Origin: Candidatus Brocadiaceae bacterium
GTDB taxonomy: Bacteria > Planctomycetota > Brocadiia > SM23-32
Reading direction: 5' to 3'
DNA: 40,147 nucleotides
Assembly: GCA_003551305.1 (NCBI GenBank)
Contig: PUMJ01000104.1
Location: 1-40,147, forward strand
Part shown: piece after piece, positions 17,841-27,612 of the stretch
Layout of the letters: each line of letters starts with the position of its first letter
How positions within the stretch are numbered: position 1 is the first letter of the stretch
Notes under the pieces: model-generated
The model's database searches: none
Told to the model about the DNA's origin: nothing
The model's input: the letters and a program-made list of their open reading frames with translations, nothing else
Program-made: the position numbers and the translations under genes

Positions 17841-19186
17841 GGGTTTTTCTCCATTGCGAGTTGCTCGATTCGGGCCAGCCCGTCCCGCAGGGCGGCCTGC
17901 CGGGCGGTCAGGTCTTCCAGCCTCGCACGGACGCGCCCCTCCTCCATGCGATCGCGACGTTCGTGCAGGCGCGCGGTTCGGCGGTTCAGGGCGCTTTGCA
18001 GCGTTCGGACGACCCTTAGCTCCTCGCCGACGTTGACGGCCGGCGGGTCCGTTTCCTCCCGCTGGCGGTCCTCCGGCTGGTCGGGGGGGCTCTCGGCGAC
18101 CGCGTCCGTCTGCCGCAGGACTTCGATGAGCGCCTCGAGGGTCTGCTCAATCTCCTCCTGGACGTCGCGCGCGGAAGCGAGCTCCCCCTCGTCGAGCAGG
18201 TGGGCGCAGGCGTCCAGGTCGTCCCGCACGCTTTGCAGAGCCTCGGGCCAGGCGACTGTCCGGCCGAAGTCATCCAGCAGCTCGGCCGCCTCCGCGACTC
18301 GCCGGCCCAGGGCCCGCTGGCGTACGGCCAGGTCAGCCAGCCGCAGCATGAGTGCCCGCCCGGGCGTCTCGCCATCTCCCTCTTGCGCCGCCCGCTCGGT
18401 CGCCGAACTGATGTCCTGCTGCTCCTCCAGGAACTCCTGCAACACAACCGCCATCCCGCGGCGGGCTTCGGCCCGTCGTTGCGCCTCAGCCTTGCGCAGG
18501 GCCTCCTGCAGGGTCTCGCGGGCTTGCTGCAGGTGCCTGCCGGCCTCCTCCTGCTCAGCGGCTGCCTGCTCGGGCCGCGCTTCCCGGAGCGCCTGCCCGG
18601 CCGAGTCCATGAACGGCAGCGCAGAGGCAAGGTCCTCTCCGCCGGGGGACGGCCCGAGCAGCATTTGCAGGGTCTCCGTGTCCGCGCCGATATCCTGCTG
18701 CCGACCGGCCGCCCGGTCAAGTTCGTCCTCTCCGGTCGGGTCAAGTCCGGCGGTGAGGGCGGCGAGTTCGGCCTGGCGTTGAAGCAGCGCGTCAAGTTGG
18801 GCGGCGGCCCGGTGCAGCCGCTCCAGGGATTTGCCCTCGTCTCCCCGGCTGAGTATGTCGGCCAGGCGCTGCAGGTCGGCCAGCATACGCCCCTCCGCCT
18901 CCCGCGCCTCAGCGTAACGGCCTTCGGCAAGCAGCGACGCGATGTCCTCCATGCGGTTGACCAGCAGGGAATTCCTGCTCAATGTCAGGGCGTCCCGCAA
19001 CCGCGCTACCCGGTCCGCATCTTCAACCGTCCCGACGAGTTCGAGCAGGCGGCGCTCGACAGCTTCCATCCGTTCGCGCAGGCGCTGTTGTTCGGCGGAT
19101 AGCTCCCCGGCCTCCCCTGCGGGACCGGCCGAGAGGCAGAGAACCAGCGCCAGAAACAGGAGCTTCGCCGTCATAGCGCGCATCAT
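17837..19186 (-). CDS. Hypothetical exported coiled-coil protein
   Basis: MMRAMTAKLLFLALVLCLSAGPAGEAGELSAEQQRLRERMEAVERRLLELVG..., long Glu/Arg/Leu heptad-rich segments; 4-nt overlaps with both neighbours. Confidence 0.75.
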   Translation of the reverse strand: MMRAMTAKLLFLALVLCLSAGPAGEAGELSAEQQRLRERMEAVERRLLELVGTVEDADRVARLRDALTLSRNSLLVNRMEDIASLLAEGRYAEAREAEGRMLADLQRLADILSRGDEGKSLERLHRAAAQLDALLQRQAELAALTAGLDPTGEDELDRAAGRQQDIGADTETLQMLLGPSPGGEDLASALPFMDSAGQALREARPEQAAAEQEEAGRHLQQARETLQEALRKAEAQRRAEARRGMAVVLQEFLEEQQDISSATERAAQEGDGETPGRALMLRLADLAVRQRALGRRVAEAAELLDDFGRTVAWPEALQSVRDDLDACAHLLDEGELASARDVQEEIEQTLEALIEVLRQTDAVAESPPDQPEDRQREETDPPAVNVGEELRVVRTLQSALNRRTARLHERRDRMEEGRVRARLEDLTARQAALRDGLARIEQLAMEKNP

Positions 19187-21270
19187 CTGTCCCCCTCCAG
19201 CCAGTCCAGAAGGTCTTCGGGGGGGTCGGCTGCCCGCTCGAAAATGGAGCGCTGCGCCTCCCGGATCTCCATCACCGAGGCCGCGACGGCGGCGCCCCCT
19301 TCCACAAGGAGCATGGCCTGACGCACCTTATCCATCTGACGCACCGCCTCTTCGGCGTGCCGGCGGGAATGCCGGCGGGAAGTCTTCACGGCGTCGGCCG
19401 CCAGGGCAACGGCCCCCTCTGGCTGGCCCAGCGCCTCCAGCGGCGCCACAATCTCGGCCACCCGGGCCTGGTGCGCTGCGTCCTCCACCACCCGGTTGTT
19501 ACGCAACTGCTCCAGGATGTGAGCATAGGCTTTGGCAAGCTTCGGCAGCTCAGCACCCAGTTCGGCCTGTTCGCGCGCCAGTTGCGGCAGGTTGGCGTCG
19601 TCCGTTTCCCCGAGCCGCCGGACGATGGCCTGCTGGGTCCGGATGTGCTGTTCCAGGCTCCGGCGCAGGTCCTCCTGCTGGCCCAGCAGACTCCGCAGCA
19701 GCTCTTCCACCCGGACGATGCGGAATTCAAGCGGGACGCTTCGGCCCACGTTCGGCCCGTCGGGCTCTCGATTGTCGAGCACCACTGCCGTCAGCTCCAG
19801 GCGGTCGCCCGGTTCGTATCCAATCTCGGGCAGGTCCAGCGCGTATTCGCCGCGGCGCACCGGTGTGGTGTGGCCGTCCCACAGGGGCAGCACTGTGGGG
19901 TCGTCGTGCGCCGTGCCGCTCAGCTCGAGCCGGCCCGTCTCGGCGGCGTAGTCGTCCATGGCCACGACGCGGAGCGGCACCCGGGCGGTCGGCGTCAGCA
20001 GGCTGCCCGTGCCCGGCGCGCTCAGGCTCACCCGGGGCGGTTCGTCGGGCACCGCGCGGAACGTCGCCCGCAGTGCAGGCCGCATGCGGATGCCGTGCTC
20101 CCCCGTCAGCGCGAACTCGCACTCGATGTTTTCTTCCAGGACGAAACTTCCTCGCACTGTTCTTTCCGCCACGAGTTCCATCGTCTGCGCCGGTTTGCCG
20201 TCCAGGGTCCATTCCCCCTTGCTAATGGGTCGCGTGGCGGTCAGTTCGACCTTGACCCGGCTGCCGGCCGGCGCCGCGAACTCGGTTGCCTCCCACGGCA
20301 TCTCAAAGGCCCGGCGACTTATGTATTCCGGCGGACGGACGACCACGCGCGCTGACTCCACCTGCGGCCGTGGGACGGCCTGAAGCTGCAGCTCCCGCGA
20401 AATGCCATCCCCACCGCGCACCTGGAGCACAAGGGAGCCGGTCACGTTCTCAAGCACAGCGGCGAACTCTTTCGGCGGTCGGTGTTGCATATCCAGCACG
20501 GACCCGGCCTTCTTCCCGGCCGGACGCACGTGGAGCCGCGCCAACCGGGGCACGACGCCTTCGGCCACCGCTGTGACCTCCACGTCGGCGCCTCGCGCCA
20601 CATATCGCACGCCGTCCGGGAAGTCGAGCAGACGCAGGTGTGTGCGACGCGGCCAGGGTTCCGGCGCCAGGAGCACGTTGCGACGCAGCCATAGCCGGGC
20701 AGTGGCAGGCCGGTGCAGCGCCACAGAGGCCAGGACACCGACAAACAGGACGGCCAGGGCGACGGAACGAAACGGCCGACGCCAGCCGATGAGCGAACCA
20801 GCATCCACGGTCCGGGCGGCCTGCTCCGCCTCTCGCACGGCTGCCGAACGCAGAGCGAGTGAGCCTGCGGCATCCTGGCCGGCCAGGCTGACAGCGCCGG
20901 CCATCACGTCTCGACAGGCGGGCACCCGGCGCTCCAGCTCCACGGCCAGGTCCAGGTCAGTGAGGGGCCGCGTGAGGGGCCGGATTACCTGGCACAGGGT
21001 CTGCCAGAGCATCAGGGCGGCGCTGACCACCAACACCCAGGCCCGCGCGAGAGCCGGCAAGTGCAGCAAACGGTCGAGCGCGAAGCCGGCCACGACCAGC
21101 AGAACACCGAGTTGCACCAGCCTCCCGAAGCCGGCAAGCAGCATGGCCGCCCTCAAGAGGCGCCGCAGACGACGCAGCAGCGCCCGAAGCTCGGAAGACT
21201 CCTTCACGGGCCTTCCCCACTCTGAAGATCGTTCACCAGCAGGTGATTCTGGCATTTGCGTCCCACACAT
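19183..21270 (-). CDS. Membrane-anchored multidomain protein, DUF4175-like (TM segments, Ig-like region, C-terminal coiled coil)
   Basis: Hydrophobic LVQLGVLLVVAGFALDRLLHLPALARAWVLVVSAALMLWQTL and SVALAVLFVGVLASVALH, then beta-rich region and coiled coil (LLRSLLGQQEDLRRSLEQHIRTQQAIVRRLGETDD...). Confidence 0.7.
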   Translation of the reverse strand: MCGTQMPESPAGERSSEWGRPVKESSELRALLRRLRRLLRAAMLLAGFGRLVQLGVLLVVAGFALDRLLHLPALARAWVLVVSAALMLWQTLCQVIRPLTRPLTDLDLAVELERRVPACRDVMAGAVSLAGQDAAGSLALRSAAVREAEQAARTVDAGSLIGWRRPFRSVALAVLFVGVLASVALHRPATARLWLRRNVLLAPEPWPRRTHLRLLDFPDGVRYVARGADVEVTAVAEGVVPRLARLHVRPAGKKAGSVLDMQHRPPKEFAAVLENVTGSLVLQVRGGDGISRELQLQAVPRPQVESARVVVRPPEYISRRAFEMPWEATEFAAPAGSRVKVELTATRPISKGEWTLDGKPAQTMELVAERTVRGSFVLEENIECEFALTGEHGIRMRPALRATFRAVPDEPPRVSLSAPGTGSLLTPTARVPLRVVAMDDYAAETGRLELSGTAHDDPTVLPLWDGHTTPVRRGEYALDLPEIGYEPGDRLELTAVVLDNREPDGPNVGRSVPLEFRIVRVEELLRSLLGQQEDLRRSLEQHIRTQQAIVRRLGETDDANLPQLAREQAELGAELPKLAKAYAHILEQLRNNRVVEDAAHQARVAEIVAPLEALGQPEGAVALAADAVKTSRRHSRRHAEEAVRQMDKVRQAMLLVEGGAAVAASVMEIREAQRSIFERAADPPEDLLDWLEGDR

Positions 21271-21335
21271 TCGTTCCCTATATTATTATAGTTCACAGGG
21301 CACAGGACCGAAAACGCTTGACACACTGAGGTGCA

Positions 21336-21816
21336 GATGGCGCAGGTAACGCAACACCAGGGTAAGCTGAACGCCGAGGGCAAACGCTTTGCGCTTGTGG
21401 TGAGCCGCTACAATGAGTTTTTCTCCAGCAGGCTGCTCGGCGGGGCCGAGGACTGCCTGCTCAGGCACGGCGCGGCCGAACAGGACCTGGAGGTCTTCCG
21501 CGTGCCGGGTTCTTTCGAGATTCCCCTGGTCGCCCACAAGGTTGCGCAGAGCGGCAGGTTCGACGCCGTGGTTTGCCTGGGCGCAGTTCTCCGTGGCCAG
21601 ACCACGCATTTTGATTTCGTTGCGGGCGAGTGCGCCAAAGGGGTAGCCCGGGTGAATCTGGAGACGGGCGTGCCGACCATTTTCGGCGTCATCACGACTG
21701 AGACCATCGAGCAGGCTGTTGACCGTTCCGGCGCCCGTGCAGGCAACCGCGGCGCCGAAGCCGCCCTGGCGGCCATCGAAATGGCCAACCTCCTGGAGGA
21801 CATCACGTCCTGCTGA
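21336..21816 (+). CDS. ribH: 6,7-dimethyl-8-ribityllumazine synthase
   Basis: [30 protein letters not shown]...[18 protein letters not shown]...[60 protein letters not shown] listed from 21331; the ATG I read is near 21336. Confidence 0.92.
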
Positions 21817-21884
21817 ACGGGCGCGGTCGCCTGGAGGGGCCACCGCCCCCCCATCGTCCCGGCCCCTTGTTGCGGTAGCGATAT

Positions 21885-23153
21885 TTGAGAAAAGAAACGC
21901 AAGCCCGGGAACTAGCCCTGCAGGCGCTCTACCAGCGTGACGTGGTCAGCAATCGCACGCTGGAGGAGCTGATCTGCTTCTGTGAACGCAGGGCCCCCGC
22001 CGACGTGCTGCCCCTGGCCGACCGCCTGGTGCGCGGCTGCATCGAGCGGCAGGAGACCCTCGACAAACTCATACGGCGCACGGCCCAGAACTGGAAGCTG
22101 GAACGCATGGCCGTCAGCGACCGCAACATACTGCGCCTGGCGGTTTACGAGATGCTGTTCCGGCCCGACACCCCCGCCAAGGTGGCCATCAACGAGGCCA
22201 TCGAACTGGCCAAACGTTACAGCACCGAAGGCTCCCCCACTTTTGTCAACGGGGTGTTGGACAAGATCTACAACTCGCACATCGCCAACAGGATAAAGCC
22301 CGATCCGCAGGCGCGGGCGGACCTGCACGTTCACTCGACTGCCTCCGACGGCTCGGTGGCGCCCGAAGACCTGCCGGCCTTGGCCGCCCGCGCCGGCCTG
22401 AGCGCCCTGGCCCTGACCGACCACGACACGCTGCAGGGCATGCGGGCTGCTCAGAAGGCCGCCGCAGACCACGGGGTGACCGTAGTGCCTGGCGTCGAGC
22501 TGACCGGCTATGCCCGGTCGGCCCATGGTGACGGCGAGGTTGAGTTGCACGTCGTCGGCCTGTATGTTGATATGGAGGACGATGCGCTGGCCGGCCGCCT
22601 GGAGGAGTTGCGAGCGGCGCGGGCCGAACGCGTGCTGCAGATTGCCGAACGGCTGCGGGAACTGGGCAAGGACATCAGCGGTGAGGGCGTCCTCGCACGG
22701 GCCGGCGGTGAGTCGGTCGGGCGTGTGCACGTGGCCCAGGAATTGGTCAAGCGCGGCGTCTGCCGGAGCGTGGGCGAGGCGTTCGAAAACTACCTCGGAG
22801 CCGGCTGCCCCGCTTACGTCCCCAAACAGCATCTGACTCCGGCCGAAGCCGTCAAGCTCGTGCGCGCTGCGGGAGGCTGTGCTGTGCTGTCTCATCCCGG
22901 CCTGCTCCAGGACATGGAGATGTTTCTGCCCGAGCTGTTGGAGGCCGGACTGGATGCCCTGGAAGTCCACTACCCCCGGCACAGCCCGGACGCGGAGAAG
23001 GAGTTGATGGACCTGGCAGCGATGTACGACCTGCTGGTCAGCGGGGGCAGCGACTACCACGGCGACGCTAAACCGGACATCCACCTCGGCCAGGAGGCCG
23101 TCTCCTTCGTCGAGCTGCACAAGCTGGAACAACGCGCCCTGGCGCGGGTCTGA
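21885..23153 (+). CDS. nusB: NusB transcription antitermination domain fused to a PHP-domain phosphoesterase (YciV/RNase AM-like)
   Basis: One 422-aa ORF with TTG start and in-frame TAG 9 nt upstream. Residues ~1-140: [19 protein letters not shown]...[53 protein letters not shown] (NusB); then linker and [42 protein letters not shown]...VLSHPG...[12 protein letters not shown] (PHP). Confidence 0.9.
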   Translation: MRKETQARELALQALYQRDVVSNRTLEELICFCERRAPADVLPLADRLVRGCIERQETLDKLIRRTAQNWKLERMAVSDRNILRLAVYEMLFRPDTPAKVAINEAIELAKRYSTEGSPTFVNGVLDKIYNSHIANRIKPDPQARADLHVHSTASDGSVAPEDLPALAARAGLSALALTDHDTLQGMRAAQKAAADHGVTVVPGVELTGYARSAHGDGEVELHVVGLYVDMEDDALAGRLEELRAARAERVLQIAERLRELGKDISGEGVLARAGGESVGRVHVAQELVKRGVCRSVGEAFENYLGAGCPAYVPKQHLTPAEAVKLVRAAGGCAVLSHPGLLQDMEMFLPELLEAGLDALEVHYPRHSPDAEKELMDLAAMYDLLVSGGSDYHGDAKPDIHLGQEAVSFVELHKLEQRALARV

Positions 23154-23193
23154 GGACCGGCGCCCACTGTCCCCTTACCTCAGGAAGCCACAT

Positions 23194-24174
23194 ATGTGCC
23201 CCTTTGGCCTGTTCAGCAAGAAGGAGAAACCCGAAGAGGACAGCGGCCCCCTGGAGGAAGCCTCACCCGGCTTGCTGGGCAAGCTGCGCAACGGCCTGGC
23301 CAAGACCCGTCGCAAAGTGTCGGGCGGCCTGCGCTCGGTGCTGTCCCTGCATCGTTCCATAGACGAAGAGTTGCTCGAGGAACTGGAGGAGCAGCTCTAC
23401 CTGGCTGACGTTGGGCCGCGGGCCGTCATGCGATATTGCGAGGAACTACGCCAGGCGCACAGGGACGGCCACATCCAGAATACCGACCAGGTCATGGATT
23501 TCCTGAAAGATCTGATGCGCGACGACCTGAGCGACTGGGACACGGAACTGCACCTTCCGGAGGAGGGCCCCGCCGTTATCATGGTGGCCGGCGTCAACGG
23601 CTCGGGCAAGACCACCAGCATCGCCAAGCTGGCCAGCCGTTTTGTCAGGAGCGGACAGCGCGTGCTGCTGGCGGCCAGCGATACCTTTCGCGCGGCCGCC
23701 ATCGAGCAGCTCGAGATATGGGCTCAACGTGTCGGCGCCGACATTGTGAAGAACGAGAGCGCCGACCCCGCGGCCGTTGCGTTCGACGCGGCTGAGAGCA
23801 CCCTGGCGCGCGATTACAACGTGCTCATCATAGACACCGCCGGCCGGCTCCACACCCGGCGCAACCTGATGCGCGAACTGCAGAAGATACACCGTGTTGT
23901 CGGCCGCAAAATACCGGGCGCCCCGCACGAGACGCTGATCGTGCTGGATGCCACCACCGGGCAGAACGCCATCAGCCAGGCCATCCAGTTCAACGAAAGC
24001 ATCGCGTTGAGCGGTATCGTGCTGGCCAAGCTGGACGGTACCGCCAAAGGCGGGGTCATTTTCGGCATGAAGGACCAGATAGAACTCCCCGTCAAGTTCA
24101 TTGGCATCGGCGAGGGCGTGGACGACCTGCTGCCCTTTGAGCCGGAGCCCTTCGTAGAGGCCCTGTTCGACTGA
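23194..24174 (+). CDS. ftsY: Signal recognition particle receptor FtsY
   Basis: GVNGSGKTTSIAKLASRF...AASDTFRAAAIEQLEIWAQRVGADIV...LIIDTAGRLHTRRNLMRELQKI...LDATTGQNAISQAIQFNE...LAKLDGTAKGGVIFGMKDQIELPVKFIGIGEGVDDLLPFEPEPFVEALFD. Confidence 0.97.
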   Translation: MCPFGLFSKKEKPEEDSGPLEEASPGLLGKLRNGLAKTRRKVSGGLRSVLSLHRSIDEELLEELEEQLYLADVGPRAVMRYCEELRQAHRDGHIQNTDQVMDFLKDLMRDDLSDWDTELHLPEEGPAVIMVAGVNGSGKTTSIAKLASRFVRSGQRVLLAASDTFRAAAIEQLEIWAQRVGADIVKNESADPAAVAFDAAESTLARDYNVLIIDTAGRLHTRRNLMRELQKIHRVVGRKIPGAPHETLIVLDATTGQNAISQAIQFNESIALSGIVLAKLDGTAKGGVIFGMKDQIELPVKFIGIGEGVDDLLPFEPEPFVEALFD

Positions 24175-24186
24175 CCGGAGCGCGCC

Positions 24187-25383
24187 ATGGAATTCCCGGA
24201 CATCGAAAGCCTGTTTGACCGTTACGTCATCGGCAATTACAGCCGCCACCCTATCGCGTTCGTCCGCGGCGAAGGCTCGCTCATCTGGGACAGCGACGGC
24301 AACCGCTACATCGACCTCATGCCCGGATGGGGCACCACCGTGCTGGGGCACTGCCACCCCCGCGTGGTTACCGCGGTGCAGCGGCAGGCCGGCATGCTGC
24401 TGCACGTGGACAACACCTTCTACATCCCCCCCCAGGGCGAACTGGCCCGCGAGCTGAGTGAAAAAAGCTTCGGCGGCAAGTGCTTCTTCTGCAACAGCGG
24501 CACTGAGGCCGTCGAGGCTGCCATCAAGCTGGCCCGCCTCAGCAAGCAAGACGAAGGCCGCTTCAAGATCATCACCATGCGCGACTCCTTCCACGGTCGC
24601 ACCATGGGCGCCATCACCGCCACCGGTCAGGAAAAGTATCACAGGGGCTATCTGCCGCTGCTACCCGGTTTTGCTCACACGCCGATGAATGACCTGGAAG
24701 CTGTGGAGGAAGTCGTGGACGACGAGACCTGCGCCGTCATGCTTGAGCCGATTCAGGGCGAGGGTGGCGTGCGGGTGGCCGACCAGGAGTTCATGACGGG
24801 CCTTCGCGAACTGTGCGACCGTAACGATATGCTCCTCATACTGGACGAGGTGCAGTGCGGCGTCGGCCGCACGGGCGAGTGGTTCGGCTACCAGCACTAC
24901 GGCATCGAGCCGGACATCATGACTCTTGCGAAAGCCCTGGGCAGCGGCGTGCCCGTAGGCGCCATGATAGCCCGGGCGGAGGTGGCCGAGAACCTGGTCC
25001 CCGGCACGCACGCTTCCACCTTCGGGGGCAACCCGCTGGCCTGCGCCGCCGCCCTGGCCACGCTGCGCACCATCGAGCAGGAGGGCCTGCTGGAGACCTG
25101 CCGGGAGACCTCCGAGTACCTGTTCGGACGCTTGGAGGACTTCCGGGAGCAGTTCTCGTTCATCCGTGAGGTGCGCGGGCGCGGACTGATGTGCGGCATG
25201 GAGCTGGACCGGCCCGGCCTGCCCATCTTCCAGCACTGCCTGCACAGGCGGGTCCGCATCAACTGCACCCACGATACTGTTCTGCGCCTGCTGCCGGCTG
25301 TCAACGTGCCGCGCGAACTGCTGGACCACGGGCTGCGGGTGCTGCTGGAGGCCCTGGAGAAGGCGGAACACGGTGAGATCTGA
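24187..25383 (+). CDS. argD: Acetylornithine aminotransferase (class III aminotransferase)
   Basis: GNYSRHPIAFVRGEGSLIWDSDGNRYIDLMPGWGTTVLGHCHPRV...FFCNSGTEAVEAAIKLAR...DEVQCGVGRTGEWFGYQHYGIEPDIMTLAKALGSGVPVGAMIA...STFGGNPLACAAALATL; next to argF. Confidence 0.92.
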   Translation: MEFPDIESLFDRYVIGNYSRHPIAFVRGEGSLIWDSDGNRYIDLMPGWGTTVLGHCHPRVVTAVQRQAGMLLHVDNTFYIPPQGELARELSEKSFGGKCFFCNSGTEAVEAAIKLARLSKQDEGRFKIITMRDSFHGRTMGAITATGQEKYHRGYLPLLPGFAHTPMNDLEAVEEVVDDETCAVMLEPIQGEGGVRVADQEFMTGLRELCDRNDMLLILDEVQCGVGRTGEWFGYQHYGIEPDIMTLAKALGSGVPVGAMIARAEVAENLVPGTHASTFGGNPLACAAALATLRTIEQEGLLETCRETSEYLFGRLEDFREQFSFIREVRGRGLMCGMELDRPGLPIFQHCLHRRVRINCTHDTVLRLLPAVNVPRELLDHGLRVLLEALEKAEHGEI

Positions 25384-25401
25384 CACAATGCGAGGAAAAC
25401 C

Positions 25402-26304
25402 ATGCACCTGGTGACGCTTTTCGACTGGGACGCCGACCTTATCGACGCAACGCTCTCGTTGGCCCACCGGCTGAAGGCACAGGCTCGGGAGGGCCGTTTG
25501 GAGCCGACGCTCCGGCGCAAAACCCTCGCGCTGTTGTTCGAGAAATCCTCGATGCGCACACGCGTTTCCTTCGAAGTCGCCATGACTCAGCTTGGCGGCC
25601 ACGTGACCTACCTTTCCCGTGACGATGTCAACCTGGGGGTGCGCGAGCCGGTCAAGGACGGAGCGCGCGTTCTGGCCCGCTATGTTGATGGCATTGCCGC
25701 CCGCGTCTACCGCCACCAGGCCGTCGAGCAACTGGCCGCTCATTCAGCAATCCCCGTCATCAACGCCCTGAGCGACCGTGCTCACCCCTGCCAGGCCCTC
25801 GGGGACATGCTGACCATCCGCGAGCGTCTGGGAGAAACAGAAGGCATCAAGGTGGCGTTCATCGGCGACGCGAACAACGTGGCACGGTCCCTTGCCGTTG
25901 CCTGCGCCAGGCTGGGCGCCCGCTTTACCATCGCCTGCCCGGAAGCCTACGGATTCGACCAGGGCTTCCTCGACCGCATGGCGCAAGTGCGCGGCACGAT
26001 TGAGACCGTCCATTCCCCCCGCGAAGGCGCTGCCGAGGCCGACGTGATCTACACGGACGTGTGGACCAGCATGGGGCAGGAAGAGGAAGCGGAGAAGCGG
26101 CGCAGGGACTTCGCCGATTACCAGGTCAATGCTGCGCTGACGGAGTGCGCGTCGCCGCGCGCCATCGTTATGCACTGCCTGCCCGCCCATCGGGGCGAAG
26201 AGATCACGGACGAGGTGCTCGAGGGGCCCCGGAGCGCCGTTTTCGATCAGGCGGAGAACCGTCTGCACGTCCAGCGTGCCCTCTTGCAGATGCTGATGTC
26301 CTGA
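25402..26304 (+). CDS. argF: Ornithine carbamoyltransferase
   Basis: LLFEKSSMRTRVSFEVAMTQLGGHVTYLSRDD...VINALSDRAHPCQALGDMLTI...VAFIGDANNVARSLAVACARLGA...MHCLPAHRGEEITDEVLEGPRSAVFDQAENRLHVQRALL. Confidence 0.95.
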   Translation: MHLVTLFDWDADLIDATLSLAHRLKAQAREGRLEPTLRRKTLALLFEKSSMRTRVSFEVAMTQLGGHVTYLSRDDVNLGVREPVKDGARVLARYVDGIAARVYRHQAVEQLAAHSAIPVINALSDRAHPCQALGDMLTIRERLGETEGIKVAFIGDANNVARSLAVACARLGARFTIACPEAYGFDQGFLDRMAQVRGTIETVHSPREGAAEADVIYTDVWTSMGQEEEAEKRRRDFADYQVNAALTECASPRAIVMHCLPAHRGEEITDEVLEGPRSAVFDQAENRLHVQRALLQMLMS

Positions 26305-26452
26305 ACGCACTTGTGCTGCCCACCTGCTTTGGCGCATCAACCGAGCGACCGCTGCTTGCCGCCCGGCGCCTGAGCCCCTGGCATATCAGTTGCACCCTTC
26401 TTCCGCAGTTCAATATGTGACAACGCGGGTGACCACCTGGGGAGGACTGATA

Positions 26453-27463
26453 ATGCAACTCGTGCAACGCCGTGGCCAGATCGTGGTTCTGGCTCCAATG
26501 CTCTTCCTTGTGGCGGCGGCCATCCTGATGCTCACCGTGGACGTGGGGCGGATTGTGAACGGCCGGGCCCGGCTGCAGAACGTGAGCGATGCCGCCTGCC
26601 TCGCGGCCACCCAGGTGCTTCTGCGGGAGCGCATCGCGGGCACCGACGAGGAGACCGCCCGATCTCTGGCCGTGGCCGAAGCCGAGAGGCTGCGCAACGC
26701 CAACTGGCCGGAGGCGGGCATTCAGGTCGAGTTCGGCACGGTTGACAGCAACGGGGGATTCACTGCCGTGGACGAGGAGACGCCCGCCTGGGCCACTCGC
26801 GTCCATGCCACGCGCAATGCAGATGCGCCCGGGGGCGAACTGGAGCTTTTCTTCGCTCCCCTGATGGGGATGAACGGCACGAGTCTGGCCACAACGGCCA
26901 ACGCCCAGATCGCCGCTGACATATCCGGGGTCGTCCGCGGCCTGCGGCCGTTTGCCATACCCCAGCACCGGATACCGGACATAGGCGAAGAGATGGTCTT
27001 CTACCCGGGTGACGAAGAGACCTACGATGAGGGGCTGGGTCATGACCAGATAGTCCCCGGCAACTGGGGTCTGTTGAACCTGAACAGCGGGTCTTTCGGC
27101 TCCGACGAAGTGAGGGAGTGGATTGAGCACGGGTACAACATGCCTTTCCTGATTGACCCGGAGGCGGGCTCCAAATGGGTGGACGGCGGGCCGGGTTTCC
27201 GCGCCACGATGAACAGGCCCCTCCAGGACCAGGTGGGCAACAGCTTCCTGATGGTCGTCTACGACGAGGTCATCGGCAGCGGCTCGAACGCGCAGTTCCG
27301 CTGCGTCGGTTTCGTCAGGGCTACCATCACGGGGGCCAGGCTTGTCGGCAACAACCCCTACGTGCGCTGCCGCATAGAGGACATAGAGGCCCTCCGGGAC
27401 GTGGTGGCCGGTGCCGGCGGTTTCGAAAGCCCGAATGTGGTCAAAGTCCAACTCATGTGGTAG
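26453..27463 (+). CDS. TadG/TadE-like pilus-assembly-family protein (copy 1)
   Basis: MQLVQRRGQIVVLAPMLFLVAAAILMLTVDVGRIVNGRARLQNVSDAACLAATQVLL...; RRGQ plus a single TM plus the D-x-GR-x4-R-x-LQN-x-SDAA-x-LAA motif typical of TadG N-termini. Confidence 0.8.
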   Translation: MQLVQRRGQIVVLAPMLFLVAAAILMLTVDVGRIVNGRARLQNVSDAACLAATQVLLRERIAGTDEETARSLAVAEAERLRNANWPEAGIQVEFGTVDSNGGFTAVDEETPAWATRVHATRNADAPGGELELFFAPLMGMNGTSLATTANAQIAADISGVVRGLRPFAIPQHRIPDIGEEMVFYPGDEETYDEGLGHDQIVPGNWGLLNLNSGSFGSDEVREWIEHGYNMPFLIDPEAGSKWVDGGPGFRATMNRPLQDQVGNSFLMVVYDEVIGSGSNAQFRCVGFVRATITGARLVGNNPYVRCRIEDIEALRDVVAGAGGFESPNVVKVQLMW

Positions 27464-27612
27464 CGCGGCGGTGGCGGAGGAGGAGCGGAGCCGGCGTGAC
27501 CGCGCTCATGCTTCGCAGGAGCGCGCGGGGCCCTGCCGTCAGGCATCCCGGGCGATCTCATATTGCGACACTTTTCCAAGACCACGTGAAATATCATCCG
27601 GAAGGACCGATC

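Noticed and set aside
23446-24642. 398-aa minus-strand ORF antisense to ftsY/argD
   Set aside because: Opposes two unambiguous conserved genes; no recognisable domain.
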